Assembly: GCA_902565645.1 (NCBI GenBank)
Contig: CACFFJ010000007.1
Coordinates: forward strand, 1-47,418
Source: an uncultured Candidatus Actinomarina sp.
Lineage (GTDB): Bacteria > Actinomycetota > Acidimicrobiia > Actinomarinales > Actinomarinaceae
Direction of reading: 5' to 3'
Length of the DNA stretch: 47,418 nucleotides
In this document: positions 8,120 through 19,953 of the stretch, piece by piece
Numbering within the stretch: the stretch's first letter is position 1
Layout of the letters: each line of letters opens with the position of its first letter
Notes under the pieces: generated by a model
The model's database searches: none
Told to the model about the DNA's origin: nothing
Seen by the model: the letters and a program-made list of their open reading frames with translations, nothing else
Program-made: the position numbers and the translations under genes

Positions 8120-10618
8120 ATGATTATTCTTATTGATGGGTTCAGTGTTGCTTTTAGAGCATTCTATGCGTTACCTGAAACACTTATGACTTCTGAAGGA
8201 ACCCCTACAAATCTTATACATGGATTTCTTTCAATGATTAATAAAGTTATTAACGAATATAAGTCTGAGCAACTGATTGTTGCATGGGACTTACCAGGTA
8301 AAACTTTTAGGAATGATATTTACGAAGAATACAAAGCAAATAGATCTCCTGCGCCAGATAATTTTAAAGTACAGATACCTCTTTTATTTGATTTATTAGA
8401 TGCATTTAATATTCCTCAGATTTCAGAGTCAGGCTATGAAGCTGATGACGTTCTTGGTTCTTTGGCAAAAAAATATAATGAAAAAAACCAAGAAGTATTG
8501 ATTGTTACAGGTGACAGAGATACTTTTCAATTAATATCAAAAAATACAAAAATTCTTTACACAAAAAAAGGCATTTCAGAAACAGACATAGTTGATGAAA
8601 AATTTTTCAATAATAAATATGGATTCAAAACAGATCAATATGTTGAATACTTAGCGCTAAAAGGAGACCCTTCTGATAATATTCCAGGTTTAGCTGGTGT
8701 TGGAGAAAAAACAGCAACTTCACTATTAAAAAAATATAAAACAATTGAAGGGATTTATAAAAATTTAACTGATTTAACACCTAAAATTAAAAAATCATTT
8801 GAAGAAAATAAAGAAATATTAAACACTAGCAAAGAACTAGCGACTATTAAAACAGATTTAAAAATAGAATTACCAAAAATTAAGTTAAAGGATACAGCAT
8901 ATTTCTCTGACGAACTTTTAGAGGCTTCTCAAGATAAAGTAAAAAAGCTTGAATTAAATAAATATATAAAAATAAATACACAGAATGAAGAAAGTCATGA
9001 AAATATGATCAATGAAGATTTAATAAGTACAGATAAATTAACAGGTTTACAGTTAATTTTTAGTTTTGAAGACACAATTTATTTTATAAATTCAAAAAAC
9101 TATGGAAAATATTTAGGTAATTTATCAAAATTAGATAATTTCATAACTTTAAACTCACAAAAACTAATAAATCAGATTGATGAACAAGTTAAAAATTTAG
9201 ATTTTGATGCATATGATTGCATGTTATTTCTAAAAGATCCAAGTATTAGGCCTGATAGCTTATTAAATATTTCAAAACATTTAGACAGAACTTCAAAAAT
9301 TACAAATAAGTCAGATGTAATTGATTACATTAAATTTTTTAAAAACCATTTCTTATTAATAAGTAAGGAAGTAGAAGCTTTTAAAAATGACAATAAACTT
9401 TTAAGAATTTATAAAGATTTAGACTTTCCATTATTAGAAATATTAAATTCTATGAATAAAAAAGGAGTCAAGGTATCTAAAACGAACATAGATAAATTAT
9501 CAAAAGAAATAAATAAAAAGTTAGATTTATTTGATATGGAAATAAAAAAGATTACAAATAAAGATTTTAATTTAAATTCACCTAAACAATTGTCTGAAAT
9601 ATTGTATGTTGATATGAAGTATCCAGTAATTAAAAAAACCCCAAAAGGCGCTCCCTCAACAGATGCTTCAGTCTTAGAAGAATTATCAAAATCACATGAA
9701 CTGCCAAAACTAATTTTAAAATATAGAGAGTTTGAAAAGCTTAGATCGACATACATTGAAGGATTGAAAAATGAACTTGTGAAAAATAGAGTTCATACAT
9801 CTTACAATTTGTTTGGAACAACTACTGGAAGACTTTCATCTGAAAAGCCAAATTTACAAAATATTCCTAATAAAACAGCAATAGGTCAAAGAATTAGAGA
9901 ATTTTTTATAGCAGATTCCAATCATTCATTTATTGTTGCTGATTATTCACAAATTGAATTAAGAGTACTTGCGCATTTAAGTAAAGATAAAAATATGATT
10001 AGCATGTTAAAAGACAGAGATACAGACATCCATTCTGAAACAGCTGCTCGAATATTTAATACTGACATAGGTTCTGTTTCAAAAGACATGAGGAGAAAAG
10101 CAAAAGAAGTAAATTTTGGATTAATTTACGGAATGGAGTCTTTTGGTTTATCTAAAAGTCTGGATATTTCGAAAAAAGAAGCAACAGAACTAATTGATTC
10201 TTATTTCAATCAATTTCCTAAGATAAAAGGATATCTAGATTCTATTGTAAAAAATGCAGAAAAATCTACCTTTACTGAAACACTCTATGGAAGAAAAAGA
10301 TTTATTAGAGAATTAGCTTCTTCTAATTTTCAATTAAAAGCTATGGGAAAAAGAATTGCAATGAATGCACCTATACAAGGGACAGCGTCAGATATTATGA
10401 AAATTGCCATGATTAAGATTCAAGATAAGATTGCTAAATTAAATTCTACTGATATATTGTTACAAATTCATGATGAGATCATTATTCAAACTCCAGACAA
10501 TATAGCAACCAAAACAGCTAAATTAGTACAAAAAGAAATGGAAAATGCAACCACTTTGGATGTTCCTTTATATGTAGATATAAAACAAAATAAAAATTTA
10601 TCTAATTTTAATAATTAG
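8120..10618 (+). CDS. polA: DNA polymerase I (5'-3' exonuclease + polymerase; 3'-5' exonuclease domain appears degenerate)
   Basis: N-terminal LIDGFSVAFRAFYALP and TGDRDTFQLI; polymerase motifs DYSQIELRVLAHLS, RRKAKEVNFGLIYGMESFGL, LQIHDEII. Confidence 0.96.
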   Translation: MIILIDGFSVAFRAFYALPETLMTSEGTPTNLIHGFLSMINKVINEYKSEQLIVAWDLPGKTFRNDIYEEYKANRSPAPDNFKVQIPLLFDLLDAFNIPQISESGYEADDVLGSLAKKYNEKNQEVLIVTGDRDTFQLISKNTKILYTKKGISETDIVDEKFFNNKYGFKTDQYVEYLALKGDPSDNIPGLAGVGEKTATSLLKKYKTIEGIYKNLTDLTPKIKKSFEENKEILNTSKELATIKTDLKIELPKIKLKDTAYFSDELLEASQDKVKKLELNKYIKINTQNEESHENMINEDLISTDKLTGLQLIFSFEDTIYFINSKNYGKYLGNLSKLDNFITLNSQKLINQIDEQVKNLDFDAYDCMLFLKDPSIRPDSLLNISKHLDRTSKITNKSDVIDYIKFFKNHFLLISKEVEAFKNDNKLLRIYKDLDFPLLEILNSMNKKGVKVSKTNIDKLSKEINKKLDLFDMEIKKITNKDFNLNSPKQLSEILYVDMKYPVIKKTPKGAPSTDASVLEELSKSHELPKLILKYREFEKLRSTYIEGLKNELVKNRVHTSYNLFGTTTGRLSSEKPNLQNIPNKTAIGQRIREFFIADSNHSFIVADYSQIELRVLAHLSKDKNMISMLKDRDTDIHSETAARIFNTDIGSVSKDMRRKAKEVNFGLIYGMESFGLSKSLDISKKEATELIDSYFNQFPKIKGYLDSIVKNAEKSTFTETLYGRKRFIRELASSNFQLKAMGKRIAMNAPIQGTASDIMKIAMIKIQDKIAKLNSTDILLQIHDEIIIQTPDNIATKTAKLVQKEMENATTLDVPLYVDIKQNKNLSNFNN

Positions 10619-10684
10619 TTTGTAAATATCCTAGATATGTTATTCTAAAGGTCGCAATACTATGATAGGAAAAATTTATAAATT

Positions 10685-11971
10685 ATGAATGATGATTCAA
10701 TTAAAGAGTCTCTTCCTACAAATGTCGTTGATATTCCTGATGATGTTAGACCTGAAGATTTTCCAGAATTATTAGAAAAAACAATTGTTTCTTTTAATAC
10801 AGGAGATGTAATTGAAGGGACAATTGTTCGTATTGATAGAAATGAAATTATGGTTGACGTCGGATACAAATCTGAAGGAATAATCCCCTTAAGAGAATTA
10901 ACAGTAAGAAAATCTTCAAATCCAAATGAATTAGTTAAAGAAGGAGAAAGAATTAAAGCACTAGTCCTAGACAAAGAAGATGATGAAGGGAGATTAGTTC
11001 TTTCAGCTAAAAGAGCAGTATTTGAAAAAGTTTGGGGAGATATACAAGAAATATCAGTTAATAATAAATCAATAAAGGGTACTGTGATTGAAGCCGTCAA
11101 AGGCGGTTTAATAATTGACATTGGTGTCAGGGGTTTTCTACCAGCGTCCCTTATTGATGTCAGAAGAGTAAAAGAATTGGATTCGTATATTGGCGAAGAA
11201 ATAGAAGCCAAGATTTTAGAACTGGATAGACAAAGAAACAATATAGTACTCTCAAGAAAAGCACACCTCGAAGAAGAAATGTCAGAAGAAAGACAAGGGT
11301 TCCTTGAAGACCTTGAGGTTGGAGATATAAAAGAGGGAAGTATTTCTTCTATTGTTAATTTCGGAGCTTTTGTAGACATTGGAGGTATGGATGGGCTTGT
11401 ACATGTATCAGAGCTTTCTTGGAGGCATGTCGAAAATCCAAATGAGATTGTTAAAGTAGGTGACAAAGTAACAGTAAAAGTTTTAGAGATCGATAATGAA
11501 AAGGAAAGGATTTCACTATCGATAAAACAAGTTACAGAAGATCCTTGGTTAGATTTTGAATTATCCTTTAAAGAAAACGATGTAGTAGAGGGTGAAGTAA
11601 CAAAAGTCGTTCCATTTGGTGCTTTTGTAACAATTGGTAAAGGTGTTGAAGGATTGGTTCATGTAACAGAAATTTCACAAGAAAAAGTAGATTCTCCTGA
11701 ATTAACATTAGCAATCGGTCAAAAAGTTCAAGTTAAAATTATAGAGTTAGATATTCCAAAAAGAAGAGTTAATTTATCTATTAAACAAGCTGATCCAAAC
11801 TGGGTTGAGGTAGAAGAAGAGAAAAATACTCCAAAAACTCATTCAACAGAATCAGATGAGAATAAAAATAATGATGATCAAAAATCAACACGTCAAAAAG
11901 TTGAAGGTGTAGACGAATCTTTAGATAATATACTCAAGGAACTAAAAGATCGCGGGATAGGGAATACTTAA
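10685..11971 (+). CDS. rpsA: 30S ribosomal protein S1 (four S1 domains)
   Basis: Repeated S1 motifs such as GSISSIVNFGAFVDIGGMDGLVHVSELSW and GEVTKVVPFGAFVTIGKGVEGLVHVTEIS; located between polA and coaE. Confidence 0.95.
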   Translation: MNDDSIKESLPTNVVDIPDDVRPEDFPELLEKTIVSFNTGDVIEGTIVRIDRNEIMVDVGYKSEGIIPLRELTVRKSSNPNELVKEGERIKALVLDKEDDEGRLVLSAKRAVFEKVWGDIQEISVNNKSIKGTVIEAVKGGLIIDIGVRGFLPASLIDVRRVKELDSYIGEEIEAKILELDRQRNNIVLSRKAHLEEEMSEERQGFLEDLEVGDIKEGSISSIVNFGAFVDIGGMDGLVHVSELSWRHVENPNEIVKVGDKVTVKVLEIDNEKERISLSIKQVTEDPWLDFELSFKENDVVEGEVTKVVPFGAFVTIGKGVEGLVHVTEISQEKVDSPELTLAIGQKVQVKIIELDIPKRRVNLSIKQADPNWVEVEEEKNTPKTHSTESDENKNNDDQKSTRQKVEGVDESLDNILKELKDRGIGNT

Positions 11972-11999
11972 GAATATAGATTTAAAATTTATTTGTACT

Positions 12000-12005
12000 T
12001 ATTCT
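12000..12005 (+). promoter_or_regulatory. putative -10 hexamer TATTCT, 7 nt before coaE ATG
   Basis: TATTCT-TAAACCT-ATG. Confidence 0.45.
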
Positions 12006-12012
12006 TAAACCT

Positions 12013-12570
12013 ATGGACAGAAAAGTAACAATAATAACTGGACCAATAGGTAGCGGCAAGTCAACGGTGTTATCGATTTTAAGCGAATTAGGCTATGAAA
12101 CAACTGATTTAGATAAAATATCAAATCAAATATTGGTAAGTAATGAATCTTATGAATTTTTATTAAAAAATTTCCCCAAGTCAATAAAAGATGGAAATGT
12201 TGTTAAAGAAAATATTGCTAAAATTGTATTTAGTAATAAAGAAAAATTAAATAAATTAGAAGAATTTCTACATCCAAAAATATTAAATAAACTAAATGAA
12301 ATAATTAATAAAAGTAAGGGACAGCTTTTTGTTGAAGTATCAGCTCCAAAAAATATATATAAAGATTTTAATACGATAGTTATTTGGGCTACAGAGAATG
12401 AAAGAATAGAGAGACTCATATCTAGAGGAATGAATAAAGAAGATATTGATAACAGGATTAAGACACAACCGAGTGATGAATGGTGGCTTTCATTAGGTGA
12501 AGTTTTAGAAAATGACAATATAGAAGATTTAAAAGAAAAGATTATAAATTTAATATCCAATCATGAATAA
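12013..12570 (+). CDS. coaE: dephospho-CoA kinase
   Basis: P-loop GPIGSGKSTVLSILSELGYETTDLDKISNQ; order rpsA-coaE-uvrB. Confidence 0.88.
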   Translation: MDRKVTIITGPIGSGKSTVLSILSELGYETTDLDKISNQILVSNESYEFLLKNFPKSIKDGNVVKENIAKIVFSNKEKLNKLEEFLHPKILNKLNEIINKSKGQLFVEVSAPKNIYKDFNTIVIWATENERIERLISRGMNKEDIDNRIKTQPSDEWWLSLGEVLENDNIEDLKEKIINLISNHE

Positions 12571-14560
12571 ATTTGAAGTTATTTCTGATTTCAAGCCTCA
12601 AGGTGATCAACCTAAAGCTATTCGAAAATTAAAGAATGGGATTAAAAAAGGATATGATTTTCAAACATTAATGGGTATAACTGGCTCAGGAAAATCAGCA
12701 ACAATAGCATGGTTAATTGAAGAGCTCCAATTACCATCTTTGGTTTTAGCCCCTAATAAAGCTCTAGCAGCACAATTAGCTAACGAATTTAAACAATTTT
12801 TTCCAAATAATAGGGTTGAATATTTTGTTTCTTATTATGACTATTATCAGCCAGAAGCTTACGTTCCAAGGAGCGATACGTTCATAGAAAAAGATGCAAA
12901 TATAAATGAAGAAATAGATAGATTAAGACATTCTGCAACAAGTGCATTATTAATGAGGGAAGATGTAATTGTAGTTTCATCAGTTTCTTGTATATATGGT
13001 TTGGGATCTCCAGAAGAATATAAAAATAAAATTATACCAATTATTAAGGGTAAGGAAAATGATGTTGATAATTTGTTAGAAAAATTAGTGAAGCAACAAT
13101 ATATTAGAAATGACCTTGTAGTAACAAGAGGAAGTTTTAGATTAAAAGGAGACACCCTAGATATATTTCCTGTATATGAGGAATCTATTTTTAGGATAGA
13201 ATTTTTTGGTGATGAAATAGAAAGTATCTCAAAAATTAATCCAGTAACTGGTGAAATTATAGAAAAACTAAATGAAATAGCTATATTGCCAGCAACACAT
13301 TATGTCTCTTCTGAAGAAACTATAAAAAAAGCGATAATTCAAATTGAAAAAGATTTAAATAAACAAATTGAAAAATTTGAAAATAGTAACAAATTATTAG
13401 AAGCTCAAAGAATAAAACAAAGAACTATGTTTGATTTAGAAATGTTAAAGGAATTAGGTGTTTGTTCAGGTATTGAAAACTATTCAAGATATTTTGATGG
13501 AAGAAAACCTGGAGAGGCACCTAATACTTTAATTGATTTTTTTCCTAAAGAATTTCTAATGGTTGTTGATGAAAGTCATATTGCTATTCCGCAAATAAGA
13601 GGGCAATATGAAGGAGATAAATCAAGGAAAACAACATTAGTCGATTATGGATTCAGACTTCCAGCAGCACTTGACAACAGACCACTAAAATTTAAAGAAT
13701 GGGAAGATAAAGTATCAAAAACTATTCTAGTTTCCGCTACTCCAGGAAAATGGGAAAATGAAAATTCTAATGAATTTGTTGAACAGATTATAAGACCTAC
13801 CGGCCTTCTTGATCCGGAGGTAATTGTTAAACCTACAAAAAATCAGATTGAAGATTTATTACAAGAAATTGAATCTGTTGTAGAAAAGGGTAACAGGGTT
13901 TTAGTAACAACATTAACAAAAAAAATGAGTGAGTCGTTAAGTGATTATTTATTAAAAATGGGAGTAAAGACAAGGTATTTACATTCAGATATTGATACTT
14001 TAGAAAGAATAGAAATATTAAGGGATTTAAGAAAAGGAGAATTTGATGTATTAGTAGGAATTAATTTATTAAGAGAAGGATTGGATTTACCTGAAGTACA
14101 ACTAGTAGCAATAATGGATGCCGATAAAGAAGGATTCTTAAGGTCAGAAACAAGCTTAATACAAACAATTGGAAGAGCCGCAAGAAATAAAGATGGATAC
14201 GTAATCATGTATGCTGATAAAATGACAGATTCAATCAGTAAATCGGTAATAGAAACTAAAAGACGTAGAGAAATACAACTAGCTCACAATAAAAAATATA
14301 AAATAAAGCCTGAAACAATTAAAAAAGGTATATCAGATATCTTAGAAATAGTTGAAAAAAGTAGGTCTTCAAAAGAGAATATTAGTTATAAAACAGATAG
14401 TAATCTTAAGAATGCTTCAAGAAAAGATTTAATTAATATTTCAAAAGAAATTGAAAAGGAAATGCATCTAGCCGCTGATTTATTAGAGTTTGAAGTAGCA
14501 GCAAGATTAAGAGATGAACTAAAAGAAATTAAAAAAGAGATGTTGGAATTACCAGAATAA
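12563..14560 (+). CDS. uvrB: excinuclease ABC subunit B
   Basis: [16 protein letters not shown], beta-hairpin [40 protein letters not shown]-terminal UVR domain. Confidence 0.98.
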   Translation: MNKFEVISDFKPQGDQPKAIRKLKNGIKKGYDFQTLMGITGSGKSATIAWLIEELQLPSLVLAPNKALAAQLANEFKQFFPNNRVEYFVSYYDYYQPEAYVPRSDTFIEKDANINEEIDRLRHSATSALLMREDVIVVSSVSCIYGLGSPEEYKNKIIPIIKGKENDVDNLLEKLVKQQYIRNDLVVTRGSFRLKGDTLDIFPVYEESIFRIEFFGDEIESISKINPVTGEIIEKLNEIAILPATHYVSSEETIKKAIIQIEKDLNKQIEKFENSNKLLEAQRIKQRTMFDLEMLKELGVCSGIENYSRYFDGRKPGEAPNTLIDFFPKEFLMVVDESHIAIPQIRGQYEGDKSRKTTLVDYGFRLPAALDNRPLKFKEWEDKVSKTILVSATPGKWENENSNEFVEQIIRPTGLLDPEVIVKPTKNQIEDLLQEIESVVEKGNRVLVTTLTKKMSESLSDYLLKMGVKTRYLHSDIDTLERIEILRDLRKGEFDVLVGINLLREGLDLPEVQLVAIMDADKEGFLRSETSLIQTIGRAARNKDGYVIMYADKMTDSISKSVIETKRRREIQLAHNKKYKIKPETIKKGISDILEIVEKSRSSKENISYKTDSNLKNASRKDLINISKEIEKEMHLAADLLEFEVAARLRDELKEIKKEMLELPE

Positions 14561-17370
14561 TGACAAATAAATATTTGAAAGTAAAGGGTGCAAAAGAACA
14601 TAATTTAAAGAATATTTCTGTAGATATTCCTAAGAACAAATTTGTTGTAATTACTGGTTTATCTGGCTCAGGTAAATCTTCGCTTGCATTTGATACAATC
14701 TATGCAGAAGGTCAGAGAAGATATGTAGAAAGTCTATCTGCTTATGCTCGTCAATTCTTAGGCCAAATGGAAAAACCAAATGTTGAAAGTATAGAAGGGT
14801 TATCGCCAGCAATTGCGATAGACCAAAAAACTTCTTCAAGAAGTCCTAGGTCAACTGTAGGAACTGTTACAGAAGTACATGATTACCTGAGACTTTTATG
14901 GGCAAGAATTGGTATTAGTTATTGTCCTATATGTGGAACAAAAATAGAAAAACAATCAGTAGATTTTATTGTTAACCAAGTTATGGCTTTAGGGCGTGAC
15001 CTATATATAGAAATACTTGCACCTGTTGTGAAATCAAGAAAAGGTGAATTTGAAAGTTTATTTAAAGATTTATTAAATGATGGTTTTAGTAGAGCTTATA
15101 TAGATGGAGAATTAACAAGGTTAGATGAAGCTAAAAGATTAGATAGGTATTTTAATCACGATATATCAGTTGTAGTTGATAGAGTCAAAACTAAAAAAAC
15201 ACCGGGAAGAAGATTACCTCAATCTATCGAAACAGCATTAAATCTTGCGGATGGTGTATTAGATATAAAAATTGGTAATGAAATAAATAGTTTTAGTCAA
15301 AATTTAGGATGTCAAGAATGTGGTACCTCTTATGGTGAACTTGAGCCAAGAGATTTTTCTTTTAACTCACCTTTTGGAGCTTGTGAATTTTGCAATGGGT
15401 TAGGAGTAAAATACGAAATTGATGAAAACCTATTGCTAAAAGATACTACTCTTTCAATAAATGAAAATGTATTTCCTGAAATGTCATACAGGAGATATTT
15501 TAGAGCCCAAGTAAATGGTGTATGTGATTATTTTCAAATTCCTAAAGATATCTCTTATGAAGAATTAACAAATAACGATAAAGATATTCTTCTGTATGGC
15601 TCTGATGGAATTAAGACACCTATAAATTATACAAATAGATTTGGAAATAAAAGAACTTGGGAAAGAGAGTTTCCAGGCGTCATTCCTTTATTTAAAAGAA
15701 TTTATGAAGAAACAAACTCTGATAAAAAAAGAGATCATTATATGCAATTCATGAGAGAGCTTCCTTGTGGTGAGTGTGAGGGTGAAAGACTTAATGAAAG
15801 ATCAAGAAAAGTAAAAGTAAAATCATTAACCCTTGGTGAGTTTAACAAACTTTCTATTAAAAAAGCACATGATGTAATTAAAAAATTAAAGCTTACTGGT
15901 AATTCTAAAGATATAGCAGAAGCAATAATTAGAGAAATTAAAGAAAGACTTAGTTTTCTAAATGAAGTTGGTTTAGGCTATCTTCAATTAAATAGAGGAG
16001 CTGCAACACTATCAGGTGGTGAGGCACAGAGAATAAGATTAGCAACACAAATTGGTTCACGTTTAACAGGGGTGTTATATGTTTTAGATGAACCATCTAT
16101 TGGTCTGCATCAATCAGACAATAAAAAGTTAATTGATACATTAATGAAATTACGTAATTTAGGTAACACCGTACTTGTAGTTGAACACGATGAAGAAACT
16201 ATGAAAAATTCAGATTACTTAATTGATATTGGATGGGGAGCTGGTGAAGATGGTGGAAATATAGTAGCTGCTGGAGAATGGGAAGTAATAAAAAATAATA
16301 AAAAATCAATTACTGGACAGTATTTATCAGGAAAACAAAAAGTACCATATCCAAAAGTTAGGAGAAATGGGAATAATGGAAAAATTGTGATCAGAGGAGC
16401 TAAAGAAAATAATTTAAAAAATATAACAGCTGAATTCCCACTTGGAAGATTTATTTCAGTAACAGGAGTTTCCGGAAGTGGCAAATCTACGCTTGTTTCA
16501 GAAATCCTAGCTAAAACTATTCAAAATGAATTCACAATAAAAAATTGGAATCCACCTGGGGTTCATAAAAGTGTTAGTGGAATTAATTTTATTGATAAAC
16601 TTATTGAAATCGACCAATCTCCAATAGGTAGAACACCAAGATCAAATCCAGCTACATATTCTGGAGTTTTTGATATGATACGAAATCTTTATTCACAAAC
16701 TGAGGAATCTAAAATACGCGGTTACAAACCAGGTAGATTTTCATTCAATGTTCCTGGTGGAAGGTGTGAATTTTGCAAAGGTGATGGAACAATAAAAGTT
16801 GAAATGTACTTTTTACCAGATGTTTATGTAATGTGCGAAGACTGTGAAGGTTCAAGATATAATCCAGAGACTTTGAGTATTAAGTGGAAAGGGTATAGTA
16901 TTGCAGACATACTCGGTACAACTGTAGAGAATGCTTTAAAAATATTTGAGAACCAACCAAAAATTTACAGAATAATAAAAACACTAGATGATGTTGGTTT
17001 GTCTTATATAACATTAGGACAATCAGCTACTACTTTATCAGGTGGCGAAGCTCAAAGAGTAAAATTAGCTAAAGAACTAAGTAAAAGATCTACAGGCAAA
17101 ACAATGTACATTCTTGATGAGCCAACTACAGGATTACATTTCGCGGATGTCCAGAAACTTCTAGAAGTTTTACATATGTTGGTTGATAAAGGAAATACAG
17201 TTGTTGTAATAGAACATAATTTAGATGTAATAAAAAATTCAGATTGGATAATTGATCTTGGACCAGAAGGTGGAGAGCATGGAGGAAAAATAATATCTAC
17301 AGGCACACCAGAAAGTATTGTTAGAGAAAAAGAATCTTTGACTGGTAAACATTTAAAGTCAGTTTTATAA
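14560..17370 (+). CDS. uvrA: excinuclease ABC subunit A
   Basis: [38 protein letters not shown]; two ABC modules and CxxC zinc motifs. Confidence 0.98.
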   Translation: MTNKYLKVKGAKEHNLKNISVDIPKNKFVVITGLSGSGKSSLAFDTIYAEGQRRYVESLSAYARQFLGQMEKPNVESIEGLSPAIAIDQKTSSRSPRSTVGTVTEVHDYLRLLWARIGISYCPICGTKIEKQSVDFIVNQVMALGRDLYIEILAPVVKSRKGEFESLFKDLLNDGFSRAYIDGELTRLDEAKRLDRYFNHDISVVVDRVKTKKTPGRRLPQSIETALNLADGVLDIKIGNEINSFSQNLGCQECGTSYGELEPRDFSFNSPFGACEFCNGLGVKYEIDENLLLKDTTLSINENVFPEMSYRRYFRAQVNGVCDYFQIPKDISYEELTNNDKDILLYGSDGIKTPINYTNRFGNKRTWEREFPGVIPLFKRIYEETNSDKKRDHYMQFMRELPCGECEGERLNERSRKVKVKSLTLGEFNKLSIKKAHDVIKKLKLTGNSKDIAEAIIREIKERLSFLNEVGLGYLQLNRGAATLSGGEAQRIRLATQIGSRLTGVLYVLDEPSIGLHQSDNKKLIDTLMKLRNLGNTVLVVEHDEETMKNSDYLIDIGWGAGEDGGNIVAAGEWEVIKNNKKSITGQYLSGKQKVPYPKVRRNGNNGKIVIRGAKENNLKNITAEFPLGRFISVTGVSGSGKSTLVSEILAKTIQNEFTIKNWNPPGVHKSVSGINFIDKLIEIDQSPIGRTPRSNPATYSGVFDMIRNLYSQTEESKIRGYKPGRFSFNVPGGRCEFCKGDGTIKVEMYFLPDVYVMCEDCEGSRYNPETLSIKWKGYSIADILGTTVENALKIFENQPKIYRIIKTLDDVGLSYITLGQSATTLSGGEAQRVKLAKELSKRSTGKTMYILDEPTTGLHFADVQKLLEVLHMLVDKGNTVVVIEHNLDVIKNSDWIIDLGPEGGEHGGKIISTGTPESIVREKESLTGKHLKSVL

Positions 17371-19017
17371 ATGGAAAAAATAAACACAAAAGAAATTCCA
17401 AATGAGCCTGGGATTTATGTATTTAAAGATAAGTATGAAGAACCCTTATATGTTGGAAAAGCAAAAAATTTAAGAAAAAGAGTTCCATCTTACTTTTCAA
17501 AACAAAGTTCATGGAAAATCAAAAGATTAATCTTAGAAGCCAAAGAAGTCAGTTTTGTTGTAGCGAAGAATGAAGCAGATGCCTTGCTAGCAGAATATTC
17601 ATTCATACAAGAATACAAGCCAAAATATAATGTGCAGTTTAAAGACGATAAATCATACCCTTATATCACATTAACGAATGATGAATGGCCACGTGCTTAT
17701 ATTTCGAGAAAGATTAATTCAGAAAATAATAATTTTGGGCCATTCCCATTTGTCGGTTCAGCTAAGAGGTCTCTTGACCATCTAATAAATATATTTCCAG
17801 TAAGGACTTGCACTGATACGGTATTTAAAAGACATATAAAATTAAATAAAGCATGTTTGTTATACGATATTGATAAGTGCTCAGGACCATGTATAGGTGC
17901 TATAGATAAAAATGAATATATAGATCTAACTAAAAATATAACAAATTTTTACTCTGGTAAATCAGATAAATTCATAAATGAGAAAATAAGTGAAATGAAT
18001 TTATATTCTAAGAACCAAGAATACGAAAAAGCTAATGAAGCAAAGAAATTAATCGAGCATTTAGAAAATGCAAGAACAACTCAAACACTATTGGTTGAAA
18101 ATAAAAAATCTGTAGATGTATTAGGTATAGATATTGATAATCTTGACGTAGTTCTATCTTGTCTTCTAATAAGAAATGGAAGGATCATTGGTGAAGTAAA
18201 AAAAATTATTGAGCCATTAGATTCAGAAAAAATCAATGATTATTTACCTGAAGTTATACTCTCTATTTTTTCAGAAAATGAACCTTCTGTAGAAATACTT
18301 GTAAGTCACAACTTTCCTTATACAGATATTATTTCCAATGAATTATCCAATAAATGGTCAAAAAAGATAGAAGTTAATATACCAAAGAGAGGATGGAAAA
18401 AGGATTTATTAGATACTGCAATTATTGATGCAAAAGAATTAAGAAGGGTTGTGAATTTTAGAAGAAGAACGGATTTAGAATTTAGATCTCAATCACTTGA
18501 GCAACTAAAAAATAATCTTGGATTAAAGAACATACCTTACCGAATTGAAGCTTATGATATTTCAAATATTGGAGATAAGCACAGAACTGGCTCTATGGTT
18601 GTAATGGAGGATGGAATTTGTAAGCCATCTATGTATCGAAAATTTCATATTAAGTCTTTTAAAGGTCAAGATGATTTCAAATCAATGGAGGAAGTAATAT
18701 TTCGAAGATTAAAGAGATTAAATAAGAAAGATGAAAAAGATAAAAGTTTTAAAAAATTACCGGATCTAATTTTAGTTGATGGTGGAAAGGGGCAGCTTTC
18801 TTCAGCTCAAAGTATTATTGACCATTTTCAGTTAGATATTGAATTAATTGCCTTAGCTAAAAAAGAAGAAGAAGTTTTTTTACCAAACAGAAAATCAGGT
18901 TATATCTTAAACAAAGACTCAGAAGCTTTGTATTTATTACAGAACATAAGGGATGAAGCTCATAGATTTGCATTAGCAGAAAATAGAAGGCTTAGATTAA
19001 AAGATATTAGCAAATAA
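17371..19017 (+). CDS. uvrC: excinuclease ABC subunit C (lacks C-terminal (HhH)2 region)
   Basis: GIY-YIG domain PGIYVFKDKYEEPLYVGKAKNLRKRV; RNase H-like ...EAYDISNIGDKHRTGSMVV...; stops after RDEAHRFALAENRRLRLKDISK. Confidence 0.96.
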   Translation: MEKINTKEIPNEPGIYVFKDKYEEPLYVGKAKNLRKRVPSYFSKQSSWKIKRLILEAKEVSFVVAKNEADALLAEYSFIQEYKPKYNVQFKDDKSYPYITLTNDEWPRAYISRKINSENNNFGPFPFVGSAKRSLDHLINIFPVRTCTDTVFKRHIKLNKACLLYDIDKCSGPCIGAIDKNEYIDLTKNITNFYSGKSDKFINEKISEMNLYSKNQEYEKANEAKKLIEHLENARTTQTLLVENKKSVDVLGIDIDNLDVVLSCLLIRNGRIIGEVKKIIEPLDSEKINDYLPEVILSIFSENEPSVEILVSHNFPYTDIISNELSNKWSKKIEVNIPKRGWKKDLLDTAIIDAKELRRVVNFRRRTDLEFRSQSLEQLKNNLGLKNIPYRIEAYDISNIGDKHRTGSMVVMEDGICKPSMYRKFHIKSFKGQDDFKSMEEVIFRRLKRLNKKDEKDKSFKKLPDLILVDGGKGQLSSAQSIIDHFQLDIELIALAKKEEEVFLPNRKSGYILNKDSEALYLLQNIRDEAHRFALAENRRLRLKDISK

Positions 19018-19085
19018 ACTTCATTTAAAAAGAAATTTCTACCATCTAAATTTGGTGTAATTAGAATACAACTAAAGGAGAATAG

Positions 19086-19952
19086 TTGTCTATAAAAAGA
19101 CCTGAAGTTTTGTTGCTAGTAGGAATGTCTGGAGCTGGTAGATCAGCAAGTTCAAATGTATTTGAAGATTTAGGATACTATGTTATTGAAAATTTACCAC
19201 CTGATTTAGTTGAATCAGTTGTGCAATCAAATGATGTAGCTGAATCAAACAGACAACTAGTCCTTACTGTTGATCCTCGAGAAGGAGTAGCACAAGGTGA
19301 ACTAAATAAAAGCCTCGACAGATTAAGTCAGTCTGGAGTTTTAACAAGAGTAATATTTTTAGACGCTGATACTGAGACATTAATTGAAAGATATGAGGAG
19401 AACAGAAGACCGCATCCAATGGGACAAGAGTCATTATCACAATCTGTAAAGATGGAACGAGATATGTTAAAACCAATTCGTGAATTAGCTGATCTAGTAA
19501 TTGATACGACCGATATGAACGTTCATGAACTAAGAAAAAGAATAATTGAAGGATTTCAAGGAGAAGCAACAAACCAAGATTTAAAAATTTCTGTCACATC
19601 ATTTGGTTTCAAAAATGGTACTCCGAGAGATGCTGATTTAGTTTTAGATGTTAGGTTTTTACCTAATCCTCACTGGAGAGAAGAATTAAGAGCATCTACT
19701 GGCCAGTCTCCAATGGTTAGAAATTATGTATTATCATTTGAAGATGCACAAGTATTTTTAGATAAAGCTAAAGATATGATTGAATTTCTACTACCAAGAT
19801 TTACATCTGAAGGTAAGTCATATGTCGGTATTGCAATAGGTTGTACTGGAGGGAAACATAGGAGTGTTGTTATGACAGAAGAGATTGGCAACTGGTTAAA
19901 AAATGATGGAAAGGATGCTGTAATTCTCCATAGAGATATGAAAGAAGCATAA
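19086..19952 (+). CDS. rapZ: RNase adapter protein RapZ / YvcJ-family nucleotide-binding protein
   Basis: LVGMSGAGRSASSNVFEDLGYYVIENLPPDLV, C-terminal GCTGGKHRSVVMTEEI; TTG start preceded by AAAGGAG. Confidence 0.94.
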   Translation: MSIKRPEVLLLVGMSGAGRSASSNVFEDLGYYVIENLPPDLVESVVQSNDVAESNRQLVLTVDPREGVAQGELNKSLDRLSQSGVLTRVIFLDADTETLIERYEENRRPHPMGQESLSQSVKMERDMLKPIRELADLVIDTTDMNVHELRKRIIEGFQGEATNQDLKISVTSFGFKNGTPRDADLVLDVRFLPNPHWREELRASTGQSPMVRNYVLSFEDAQVFLDKAKDMIEFLLPRFTSEGKSYVGIAIGCTGGKHRSVVMTEEIGNWLKNDGKDAVILHRDMKEA

Positions 19953-19953
19953 A

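Noticed and set aside
10619-10684. Possible leader regulatory RNA or r-protein operator upstream of rpsA
   Set aside because: Only 66 bp and AT-rich; a TATGAT-like -10 is possible but I see no convincing secondary structure.
10660-11466. 268-aa ORF antisense to rpsA
   Set aside because: Ser/Ile-rich low-information translation lying wholly over the clear S1 coding frame; a shadow ORF of biased codon usage.
12150-12560. Antisense ORF over coaE (136 aa)
   Set aside because: Complement of a clear CoaE frame; Ser/Phe/Ile-rich shadow ORF.
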